43,048 nt of DNA from NCBI GenBank assembly GCA_022562455.1, contig JADFPG010000005.1, positions 1 to 43,048 of the forward strand, read 5' to 3'. The number at the start of each line of letters is the position of its first letter. The stretch's first letter is position 1. Both the position numbers and the translations under genes were made by a program. The stretch is from Fidelibacterota bacterium. GTDB lineage: Bacteria; Fidelibacterota; Marinisomatia; Marinisomatales; SCKK01. The notes below the pieces were generated by a model. The model saw nothing but the letters and a program-made list of their open reading frames with translations, did not search any database and was not told where the DNA came from. Below, one piece after another: positions 32,695 to 41,702 of this stretch.

Positions 32695-34221
32695 ATGGAA
32701 ATCAAAACAGACGACATAAGAGATTTGTTATTAGCAGAAATCGAGAAATTTGACGTATCGGTTGATGTGGCTGAGGTGGGTGAAGTTATTGAAGTAGGTG
32801 ACGGTGTTGCTCGAGTCAGCGGCTTGGAAAACGTCATGAGTTCCGAATTGGTGGAGCTCCCTAATGGGGTGTTTGGTATGGCGCTGAACCTCGAGGTAGA
32901 CAATATTGGTATGGTACTTTTTGGTGAAAGTCATCTGATTAAAGAAGGGGATATTGCCAAAAGAACAAGTCGTGTTGTGGAGGTACCTGTGGGTGAGGGC
33001 ATTTTGGGTCGTGTAGTAGATCCATTAGGAAAACCCATTGATGGAAAAGGTTCCATCGATGCCAAAGAAACGCTGCCCATTGAGCGGAAGGCTTTAGGCG
33101 TTCTTGCCCGTCAACCGGTAAAAGAACCTTTGCAGTCGGGACTGAAGGCGATAGACAGTATGATACCCATCGGTCGGGGTCAACGTGAACTCATCATTGG
33201 GGATCGGCAGACCGGAAAAACAGCCATTGCCATCGATACGATTATCAATCAAAAGTTTTCGCACCAAACCGACTCGCCTGTCTATTGCATTTATGTGGCA
33301 ATTGGGCAAAAGGCTTCCACGGTGGTGCAAGTGGTGGCGAACCTTGAGGAAAATGGCGCCATGAAATATACTACTGTTGTGGCAGCCAATGCATCAGACC
33401 CCGCTCCCCTCCAGTATATTGCTCCATATTCGGGCTGCTCAATGGGGGAATATTATCGCGATAATGGTAAACATGCTCTCATCATTTATGACGACCTCTC
33501 CAAGCATGCAGTGTCTTACCGTCAGATGTCTCTCCTTCTTCGCAGGCCGCCAGGGAGGGAAGCGTATCCGGGAGACGTATTCTACCTTCACAGCAGGCTT
33601 CTTGAGCGGGCAAGCAAGTTGAATAATAAATTAGGTGGTGGATCACTTACAGCTTTGCCCATCATCGAAACGCAAGAGGGAGATGTGGCCGCCTATATTC
33701 CCACGAATGTAATCTCCATTACAGATGGGCAAATCTACTTAGAGACGAACCTGTTTAATTCTGGCGTCCGTCCAGCGATCGATGTGGGACTGTCGGTTTC
33801 ACGAGTGGGTGGGAATGCCCAGATCAAAGCCATGAAAAAGGTAACGGGTATGCTCCGGTTGGATCTTGCTCAATTCCGTGAGTTAGAGGCATTCACAAAG
33901 TTTGGATCTGACTTGGATAAGACGACCCAACAGCAACTGACAAGAGGTTCGCGCATGGTGGAAATCCTGAAGCAAAATCAGTATGCTCCCATGGAAGTGG
34001 AAAAACAAGTCTGCATCATTTGGGCTGGGAATAGTGGTTACCTTGATGATATCGACATTTCTCAAGTAAAAAAGTTTGAGGAAGGATTTCTCTCATACTT
34101 GGAGTCCAACTACATGTCTGTACTTGATAATATCAGGACGACAGGTCAGATGAATGAAAACGATATTGAAATTTTAACGAAAGCGGTTGAGGAATTTAAG
34201 GCAAGTTTTACCGTACAATAG
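32695..34221 (+). CDS. atpA: ATP synthase subunit alpha
   Basis: Alpha is the non-catalytic nucleotide-binding subunit of the F1 hexamer. The 508 residues have the N-terminal beta-barrel (about 25-95), Walker A GDRQTGKT (169-176), and the signature [17 protein letters not shown]. All are intact, so the arginine finger should be the Arg in SVSRVGG. It is followed by atpG after only two bases, indicating translational coupling. Confidence 0.98.
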   Translation: MEIKTDDIRDLLLAEIEKFDVSVDVAEVGEVIEVGDGVARVSGLENVMSSELVELPNGVFGMALNLEVDNIGMVLFGESHLIKEGDIAKRTSRVVEVPVGEGILGRVVDPLGKPIDGKGSIDAKETLPIERKALGVLARQPVKEPLQSGLKAIDSMIPIGRGQRELIIGDRQTGKTAIAIDTIINQKFSHQTDSPVYCIYVAIGQKASTVVQVVANLEENGAMKYTTVVAANASDPAPLQYIAPYSGCSMGEYYRDNGKHALIIYDDLSKHAVSYRQMSLLLRRPPGREAYPGDVFYLHSRLLERASKLNNKLGGGSLTALPIIETQEGDVAAYIPTNVISITDGQIYLETNLFNSGVRPAIDVGLSVSRVGGNAQIKAMKKVTGMLRLDLAQFRELEAFTKFGSDLDKTTQQQLTRGSRMVEILKQNQYAPMEVEKQVCIIWAGNSGYLDDIDISQVKKFEEGFLSYLESNYMSVLDNIRTTGQMNENDIEILTKAVEEFKASFTVQ

Positions 34222-34223
34222 TT

Positions 34224-35081
34224 GTGGCTAACCTAAAGATTATCAGGGAACGGATCAAGTCTATTCAGAATATTCAGAAGGTAACGAAAGCCATGAAAAT
34301 GGTAGCTGCTGCCAAACTTCGCCGCTCGCAGGAGAGGATGGAACAAGCGCGTCCTTATGAAGAACGGCTGTCGGGAGTAATTCTTTCGTTGTTGCCTGAT
34401 GTGGAGCGGAACCTTCTTCCTCTTCTTGATGTTCGAGAAGTCAACCGGGTTGCTTATGTTGTAGTAACCTCTGACCGGGGATTTGCGGGTGCGTTTAATG
34501 CCAATGTTATACGCCGAACCGAAGAAGAAATACGAGTTTTAGGGAAAGAGAAGGTTGATATTTTCTGTATCGGTCGAAAAGGGAGAGACTATTTTAAAAA
34601 ACGGAGTTACACCATCATTGAAGAGCAGATAGAATTCTGGAATGATCTCTCATTTGAACATGCCATCAAATTCGGTAACAGTATAATTAGTCATTTTACC
34701 AATGGTGTTGTAGATGAGGTAAGAGTGGTCTACAATTGGTTTAAAAATGTAGCAAATCAAGAATTGAGAGTTGAAAGGTTGCTTCCTCTTGTTTATGATG
34801 AGGAGAAAGTTGCATTAGTAGATCGACTGTATGAACCTTCAAAAGAACAACTCGTCAGGTCATTGATTCCAAGGCATTTAAATGTGGAGATGTGGAAATA
34901 TCTTTTGGAATCATTTGCCAGTGAACAGGCTGCAAGAATGGTGGCAATGGACAACGCCACTGAGAATGCAGGGGAATTGATAAGAGATTTGAAATTAAAA
35001 TTTAACAAAGCTCGCCAGGCATCCATTACCAAAGAGGTATTGGAAATCGTGAGTGGCGCTGAAGCATTAGCAAACGCATAA
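34224..35081 (+). CDS. atpG: ATP synthase subunit gamma
   Basis: Gamma is the central rotating shaft. The 285-residue protein starts at GTG. The N-terminal helix contains RIKSIQNIQKVTKAMKMVAA, and the C-terminal helix ends with the usual FNKARQASITKEVLEIVSGA followed by EAL. The globular middle has TSDRGFAGAFNANV, the family's conserved turn. No chloroplast-type regulatory cysteines are seen. It is tightly coupled to atpA upstream and lies 15 bases from atpD. Confidence 0.97.
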   Translation: MANLKIIRERIKSIQNIQKVTKAMKMVAAAKLRRSQERMEQARPYEERLSGVILSLLPDVERNLLPLLDVREVNRVAYVVVTSDRGFAGAFNANVIRRTEEEIRVLGKEKVDIFCIGRKGRDYFKKRSYTIIEEQIEFWNDLSFEHAIKFGNSIISHFTNGVVDEVRVVYNWFKNVANQELRVERLLPLVYDEEKVALVDRLYEPSKEQLVRSLIPRHLNVEMWKYLLESFASEQAARMVAMDNATENAGELIRDLKLKFNKARQASITKEVLEIVSGAEALANA

Positions 35082-36889
<1,808 letters not shown>

Positions 36890-36892
36890 TTG

Positions 36893-37040
36893 TAACTGGT
36901 GAGTAGTAATTGGTGAGTGGTAACTGGTGAGTGGTGAGTGCCTGCCCCGTAAGGAGCTTGCGACAGTACGGGGGTGAGCGGTAGAATGGTAGTACCAGTA
37001 ACTGATAACCAGCTACCAATAACCAATAGCCAATATCAAA
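36893..37040. repeat. Intergenic repeat island, family A (reference copy)
   Basis: The left tail repeats units such as GGTGAGTGGTAACTGG. The core is a hairpin CCCCGTA...TACGGGG enclosing AGGAGCTTGCGAC. The right tail (ACCAGTAACTGATAACC, then ACCAATAACCAATAGCC) is the rough reverse complement of the left one, so the whole island is a large imperfect palindrome. Related islands are at about 986-1110 (inverted), 19262-19365 and 40000-40190. Between 37041 and 37295 I see only CCCGCATGTGCGGG and GACGGCAGGCAGGCG hairpin-like strings and the aspS leader. Confidence 0.75.
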
Positions 37041-37295
37041 CCGCAGCTCAAACTTACTATCAAGAAAAAGGGGATAATTCATATCTCAAGATCCTGTGGA
37101 CGTTTCATAGAACAAATCCATAATTTTTAATTCTTGGCGTCCTTTGTCCCGCATGTGCGGGAAGAAATATTATTGAAATTCCCTGCGTGACGGCAGGCAG
37201 GCGAGACGAAAAAATAGATAAAATAAAATTTATTATGGGGAAGAGTTTAATAGCAATGGACAACCTTCATAAAGAATATTCATCAGGATCCTTTC

Positions 37296-39062
37296 ATGTA
37301 TAAGCGAACGCACACCTGTGGGGAACTCAGATTGTCAGATTTGGGTGCTAACGTCGCTCTGAATGGGTGGGTATCCACAACAAGGGACCACGGGGGGCTC
37401 ATTTTTGTCGATATCCGGGACCGCTACGGTATCACACAATTGACATTTAATGAAGAGACACATCCCGATATTTTCAAAATTGCACGTAAGTTGTCCATGG
37501 AAGATGTGATTTCTACTCAAGGTGAGGTGAGAACACGGAAGAAAGGGGCGATCAATGTTGCAATCAGTACGGGAGAAATTGAGGTAGAAGTGGTGGAAAT
37601 GGAAATTTTGAATGAAGCGAAACCACTTCCATTTTTGGTGAGCGACAGGAACAGTGCAGCCGAAGAATTAAGACTGAAATACCGGTATCTGGAACTTAGA
37701 ACGAAAGACCTGCAACGGTTTATGTCAATTCGACACAAAGCATCTCAATCGGTACGGAATTATCTGAGCAGTCAGAATTTCATGGAAATTGAGACACCAT
37801 TTCTCATGAAGTCGACCCCGGAGGGTGCCCGGGATTACCTGGTTCCAAGTCGTATTCATAAGGGTAGATTTTATGCCCTTCCTCAAAGTCCACAACAATA
37901 CAAACAACTTTTGATGATTGCCGGCTTCGACCGCTATTTCCAGATCGTCAAGTGTTTTCGGGATGAGGACCTCCGGGCTAACAGGCAACCTGAATTTACC
38001 CAGATCGACATCGAGATGTCTTTTGTGGATGAGACAGATGTATTTGCAGCTTCGGAAGGTCTTGTAACACAAGTATTTAAAGAAGTTATAGACGTCAATC
38101 TGGGAGCTCCCTTTCCAACCCTGTCTTATGAGGATGCGTTAGAAACCTACGGAACGGATAGCCCGGATTTGAGATTTGACCTGCCCTTGATTGATTTTTC
38201 CGTTTATGCCAGAGAATCTGATTTCAGGGCATTCGAATCGGCAGAATGTATAAAAGCTCTGGTTATCGAGAAGGGAGAAGGCTATTCTCGAAAAGTCATC
38301 GACCAGCTTTCTGAGTTTGTCAAGGAGTACTCAGCTCAGGAGGGTAAAAAGGCTCTCGAGGGTCTGGGATGGATGCGTTACAAGGATGGTGACCTGACCG
38401 GTGGAATTTCAAAGTTCTTTTCTCAGAACGTTAGGCAACAAATTATAGAGGAGTTTAGATTGGTTGATGGTTGCCTCATCCTTACAACGGGTGGGATGAC
38501 AAATACCGTCCTGCCTACGATGGGTGCCCTTCGGGTTGAAATTGCGAAAGGGGAAGGATGGCTGGATAGCAAGAGTTATAAACCTTTATGGATTGTCGAT
38601 TTTCCTCTTCTTGAGTGGGAAGAAAAGGATGAGATCTGGACGTTTCTGCATCATCCTTTCACCGCACCGAGGCAAGAGGATGTAATGCTGCTGGAAACTA
38701 ATCCTGGCGAAGTGAAATCGAGAGCGTATGATCTTGTGATTAATGGCTACGAAGTAGCAGGAGGCTCTATCCGAATTCACGATCCGGATGTACAGATGAA
38801 GATTTTCAACCTGATTGGAATTGCTGAAGCTGAGGCAAAAGAGAAGTTTGGATTTCTCCTGGAGGCTCTCACATATGGTGCTCCACCCCACGGCGGAATC
38901 GCTTTTGGCTACGACCGTTTGGTGATGATTCTCGTCGGTACTCACCAGATTCGGGATGTCATCGCCTTCCCCAAAACAACCAGCGCTCTTTCTCTGATGG
39001 ATGGTTCTCCCAGCGAAGTATCCAAAGATCAGTTGGATGAGTTGGGGATTCGGCTAAAATAA
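37296..39062 (+). CDS. aspS: Aspartyl-tRNA synthetase, bacterial type
   Basis: This class II synthetase charges tRNA-Asp (and possibly tRNA-Asn) with aspartate. The 588 residues include the OB-fold anticodon domain (about 1-105, NGWVSTTRDHGGLIFVDIRD), the catalytic core with the class II motifs (FLMKSTPEGARDYLVPSR; FRDEDLRANRQPEFTQIDIE; GIAFGYDRLVMIL), and the bacterial-type GAD insertion between motifs 2 and 3 (about 290-420). Whether it is discriminating cannot be decided here, because the presence of gatCAB or asnS elsewhere is unknown. It stands alone, with repeat-rich gaps on both sides. Confidence 0.97.
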   Translation: MYKRTHTCGELRLSDLGANVALNGWVSTTRDHGGLIFVDIRDRYGITQLTFNEETHPDIFKIARKLSMEDVISTQGEVRTRKKGAINVAISTGEIEVEVVEMEILNEAKPLPFLVSDRNSAAEELRLKYRYLELRTKDLQRFMSIRHKASQSVRNYLSSQNFMEIETPFLMKSTPEGARDYLVPSRIHKGRFYALPQSPQQYKQLLMIAGFDRYFQIVKCFRDEDLRANRQPEFTQIDIEMSFVDETDVFAASEGLVTQVFKEVIDVNLGAPFPTLSYEDALETYGTDSPDLRFDLPLIDFSVYARESDFRAFESAECIKALVIEKGEGYSRKVIDQLSEFVKEYSAQEGKKALEGLGWMRYKDGDLTGGISKFFSQNVRQQIIEEFRLVDGCLILTTGGMTNTVLPTMGALRVEIAKGEGWLDSKSYKPLWIVDFPLLEWEEKDEIWTFLHHPFTAPRQEDVMLLETNPGEVKSRAYDLVINGYEVAGGSIRIHDPDVQMKIFNLIGIAEAEAKEKFGFLLEALTYGAPPHGGIAFGYDRLVMILVGTHQIRDVIAFPKTTSALSLMDGSPSEVSKDQLDELGIRLK

Positions 39063-39109
39063 TTCGGTTCGTTTTTTTAATCAGAAAATACTTTCCAAAA
39101 GACTCAACA

Positions 39110-39245
39110 CCCAGATTTGGGCTTATCTTTTGACTCTTGGTTTGCATGACATAGGTCTTGGTTTTTGCCTTCCGCCAGTTGGCGGATATAATCCTGCCCA
39201 AGCGGGATCCGACTTGACTTTTGGTTCTTGGGGTATTGTTCTTGA
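39110..39245. repeat. Degenerate CTTGG-tail repeat with central hairpin after aspS
   Basis: Units TTTTGACTCTTGG, GGTCTTGGTTTTTGCC and CTTTTGGTTCTTGGGG flank a hairpin CCGCCAGTTGGCGG (about 39174-39187) and GCCCAAGCGGG. This has the same plan as family A (degenerate tails about a GC-rich stem), but with a different tail unit; similar units (AAGACCCAAGACCC on the plus strand) occur at 24895. The 250-base gap has no gene. Confidence 0.55.
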
Positions 39246-39320
39246 GTCCGCATGAATTTTCATCTGTCTTTGTGGGCCTTGCACAATGAGTGTTTCATTT
39301 TAATTAGGTAGAGTGGAGTG

Positions 39321-39998
39321 ATGAATATTTTTATCACAGGCGCCAATCGTGGGATCGGACTTGAATTCGTAAAACAGTACACTTCTCGAGGGGAGTATGT
39401 ATTAGCCGGATGTAGAGATCCCGAAAAAGCTAAAAAATTAAGAAGGTTATTACAGACCAATCACATTATTTCTTTAGACTTGGCGGATTCAAATTCAATT
39501 TCCGAATCGGTTACCATCGTAAAACAACATATTACACATCTCCACCTCTTTATTAACAATGCGGGGATTATGGGTAAAAGGGGAAATCCGAAATCGATTA
39601 ATCAAGAAGATATGTTGGACACTTATAGCGTCAATGCGGTGGGTCCTGTGATCTTGACTAAACAGTTGAAATCTCTTATGGTGTCTGGCGCTAAAGTTGT
39701 GAATATTTCTTCACTGATGGGTTCCATAGAAGATAACGAGTCGGGAGGATATTATGCTTATCGTATGAGTAAAGCGGCACTGAATATGGCAAGTAAGAAT
39801 CTATATCTTGAATTGCGGAAAAAAGGAATCATTGTCTTGGCTCTACATCCGGGATGGGTGAGAACTGATATGGGAGGGATTGTTGCTCCATTATCTGTAA
39901 AAAAATCAGTTAGTTCAATGATAAATGTAATCGATGATGCGAAGTCTCATCAGAGTGGTCAGTTTCTTCGGCATGATGGGGAGGTACTTCCATGGTAG
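39321..39998 (+). CDS. Short-chain dehydrogenase/reductase (C-factor-like)
   Basis: I start at ATG 39321 (225 residues); GTG one codon earlier is possible. The classical SDR elements are complete: TGANRGIG (nucleotide loop), NNAGIMG, the serine in NISSLMGSI, and the active site YRMSK, followed by LHPGWVRTDMGG. The short size and the C-terminal PGWVRTDMGG are usual for C-factor/sniffer-like carbonyl reductases. It should use NAD(P)H on a small carbonyl substrate in the cytoplasm, but the substrate is unknown. It is monocistronic between repeat regions. Confidence 0.92.
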   Translation: MNIFITGANRGIGLEFVKQYTSRGEYVLAGCRDPEKAKKLRRLLQTNHIISLDLADSNSISESVTIVKQHITHLHLFINNAGIMGKRGNPKSINQEDMLDTYSVNAVGPVILTKQLKSLMVSGAKVVNISSLMGSIEDNESGGYYAYRMSKAALNMASKNLYLELRKKGIIVLALHPGWVRTDMGGIVAPLSVKKSVSSMINVIDDAKSHQSGQFLRHDGEVLPW

Positions 39999-39999
39999 A

Positions 40000-40200
40000 C
40001 GGTTAGATGGTTAATGATTGATGGAAGATGGTTGATGTCGGAGCGAAGTGGAACATATCGGGGGAGGAAATGCCTGCCCCGCCCGCCTGAATGACTTTGT
40101 CGGGCAGGTAAGGAGCTTGCGACTGTTCGGGGGAAAAGGTATTATGGTATACGGTATATGGGAAATGAGTGATGGAAAAAGGTATAGGGTATAAGGAGTT
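40000..40200. repeat. Family A island with a nested 45-base repeat
   Basis: Tails of TTGATGG/GGTATACGG units flank the family A core. Compared with 36893-37040, the core TGCCTGCCCC | GTAAGGAGCTTGCGAC is split by a unit containing CCCGCCTGAATGACTTTG, which belongs to the 45-base repeat 40071-40115 also found at 26181-26225. The order is therefore one repeat inserted into another. No gene is seen here; the end of the island contains the ribosome site region of the sirtuin gene. Confidence 0.7.
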
Positions 40201-40203
40201 TAT

Positions 40204-40917
40204 ATGGAAGTAGAAACCCTCAATCCTTATGATTATTCACATATTGTCTTTTTTACGGGTGCGGGGATGTCTGCAGAGTCGGGAGTACCTACTTACCGGG
40301 GGCGGGGTGGGATCTGGCACAAATACAAGTGGGAGGAATATGCTTGCCAAGAGGCATTTGAAAGTGATCCTGAAAAAGTGTTGGACTTTCATGAACTTCG
40401 CCGTATTGAAGCGTTGAAATGCAAGCCCCATGTTGGGCACGAAATCATAGCAGAGATAGAAAAGAATCATCCCGATGTTCAGGTGATAACACAGAATATT
40501 GATGGTATGCATCAACGGTCTGGATCAAAGAATGTAATCGAACTTCATGGCAGTGCATGGAGAATGCGTTGTTCGTCGGAAGGGACTGTCCGGGAGGATT
40601 TAAAAAATGGTACTTATTCCAATCGCAAATGTGAGTGTGGAAGCTGGCTAAGACCTGATATTATCTGGTTCAGCGATTACCTCGATCCTGCTGTAACAGC
40701 AAAGGCTGACAAAATCATTTCAAAAGCTAACCTGTTTATTAGCATCGGTACATCCGGGGTGGTTTGGCCTGCTGCAGGTTATCCCCAAATGGCACGATCA
40801 GCGGGCGCTCTCTGTGTCGAGATTAATCCGGAACCCTCGGAACAATCTGATATGTACGATATTATTTATCGGGGAAAAGCGAGTGAGGTGTTGGGAGAGT
40901 TGTTTCAGGTCTTCTGA
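40204..40917 (+). CDS. cobB: NAD-dependent protein deacylase, sirtuin (CobB-like)
   Basis: Sirtuins remove acyl groups from protein lysines using NAD. The 237 residues contain GAGMSAESGVPTYRG (19-33), TQNIDGMH (96-103) and the catalytic His115 in ELHGSAWRMRC. The zinc region has Cys123 and then CECG (143-146), as in E. coli-type CobB, which has the incomplete first pair. The class III acyl pocket normally has Tyr and Arg three residues apart. Here the equivalent positions appear to be His63 and Arg66 (FHELRR), so the Tyr is replaced. Long-chain or succinyl specificity therefore cannot be inferred. The gene is single, on a different footing from the toxin-antitoxin genes downstream. Confidence 0.93.
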   Translation: MEVETLNPYDYSHIVFFTGAGMSAESGVPTYRGRGGIWHKYKWEEYACQEAFESDPEKVLDFHELRRIEALKCKPHVGHEIIAEIEKNHPDVQVITQNIDGMHQRSGSKNVIELHGSAWRMRCSSEGTVREDLKNGTYSNRKCECGSWLRPDIIWFSDYLDPAVTAKADKIISKANLFISIGTSGVVWPAAGYPQMARSAGALCVEINPEPSEQSDMYDIIYRGKASEVLGELFQVF

Positions 40918-40945
40918 GTATTCTTGTCATCTTTTTACCTCGCAA

Positions 40946-41092
40946 ATGGAAGGAACGACTCCTGCCCAGATTAAACCTGTACGCAGCAAAATCCCCGAAC
41001 CGGGAAAATCCTTTGAGGAGGATACAGTTAACTGGAGCCTCACGAGGGAAGAGGTAAAACGAATGAAAAAAAGGGTAGTGGAGGGAGAGTAA
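40946..41092 (+). CDS. Possible 48-residue charged peptide, unidentified
   Basis: An ATG at 40946 opens a 48-codon frame, with PVRSKIPEPGKSFEEDT and then WSLTREEVKRMKKRV. The end is strongly charged and likely helical. It has no good ribosome site (TTTACCTCGCAA before ATG). It ends just upstream of the antitoxin gene, within the region that holds the operator. It may be the C-terminal remnant of a lost gene that once preceded this module, or a real small gene. I do not recognise it. Confidence 0.3.
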   Translation: MEGTTPAQIKPVRSKIPEPGKSFEEDTVNWSLTREEVKRMKKRVVEGE

Positions 41093-41104
41093 AAGGTTTA
41101 TATT

Positions 41105-41124
41105 TAGTACAAATATTCGTACTA
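41105..41124 (+). promoter_or_regulatory. Dyad-symmetric operator candidate upstream of the antitoxin gene
   Basis: TAGTAC-AAATATTC-GTACTA: the six-base arms are exact inverted repeats with an eight-base spacer, 36 bases before the antitoxin ATG. TACTAT within the right arm resembles a -10 element. This is where a Phd/YefM-type antitoxin would bind to repress its own operon. It is inferred from position and symmetry only. Confidence 0.5.
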
Positions 41125-41160
41125 TTAATCAAACCAATAATAAGACTTCAGGAAGATCAA

Positions 41161-41418
41161 ATGACTACATTAACAGCTAATGAATTGAAAACAAAGGGTG
41201 CCAAAAGCCTGGAGGAAGCTCTCAAAGATTCGGAGGAAGCCTCCATTACAGTTCGTGGAAAAGATCGCTTTGTGGTTATGGATATCGAGCGGTATAACTA
41301 CCTCCGGGAGTGTGAACTGGAAGCAGCTCTGGCAGAATCCCTCAGTGACTTGGAGAAAGGAGACTTCGTGGAGGAATCGGTAGACGAGCACATCGAGCGA
41401 ATGGAGAATGAACTATAA
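41161..41418 (+). CDS. Phd/YefM-type antitoxin
   Basis: The 85-residue protein has the Phd/YefM fold pattern: an N-terminal TLTANELKTKGAKSLEEAL stretch with beta-alpha character, ITVRGKDRFVVMDIERYNYL, which is the family's central motif, and an acidic helical tail (LSDLEKGDFVEESVDEHIERM) expected to wrap around the toxin. The N-terminal half should bind DNA at the dyad upstream. It has a fair ribosome site (AGGAAG), and the toxin gene overlaps its end by 11 bases, the usual order for type II pairs. Confidence 0.88.
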   Translation: MTTLTANELKTKGAKSLEEALKDSEEASITVRGKDRFVVMDIERYNYLRECELEAALAESLSDLEKGDFVEESVDEHIERMENEL

Positions 41419-41689
41419 GATCCGCTACACCAAGTCTTATGAACGGAGAGCAAGGAAATTCTTAAAGCAACACCCAGAATTAAAGGAGCAATACCGCAAG
41501 ACTCTTAAGCTATTGGAAGTGAACCCTCATCACCCTTCTATTCACCTGCACAAACTTACCGGAAAGTTCAAGGACCTGTACGCCGTTTCCATCAATATTC
41601 GTTATCGAATTGTCTTACATTTCATCTTCAAGGAAGATACCATCGTGCCCATCAGCGTGGGGAGCCATAATGAGGTGTATGGGAATTAA
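41408..41689 (+). CDS. RelE/ParE-superfamily toxin
   Basis: The 93-residue basic protein follows the RelE/ParE pattern: YTKSYERRARKFLKQHPEL at the N-terminus, HLHKLTGKFKDLYAVSI in the middle, IRYRIVLHFIFKEDTIV as the central strands, and VGSHNEVYGN at the end, which has the terminal His and Tyr typical of the YafQ/YoeB/RelE ribonuclease groups. The target is therefore probably ribosome-bound mRNA, though a ParE-like gyrase target is not excluded. It overlaps the antitoxin gene by 11 bases and lies 13 bases before the restriction-modification gene, so the three are probably cotranscribed. Confidence 0.88.
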   Translation: MNYKIRYTKSYERRARKFLKQHPELKEQYRKTLKLLEVNPHHPSIHLHKLTGKFKDLYAVSINIRYRIVLHFIFKEDTIVPISVGSHNEVYGN

Positions 41690-41702
41690 TAGTTGATGTA
41701 TA

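Noticed and set aside
36893-37040. A CRISPR array or microsatellite in the tail repeats
   Set aside because: Units differ in length and sequence and lack regular spacers; the palindromic core shows another kind of element. No CRISPR array or cas gene was seen in the window.
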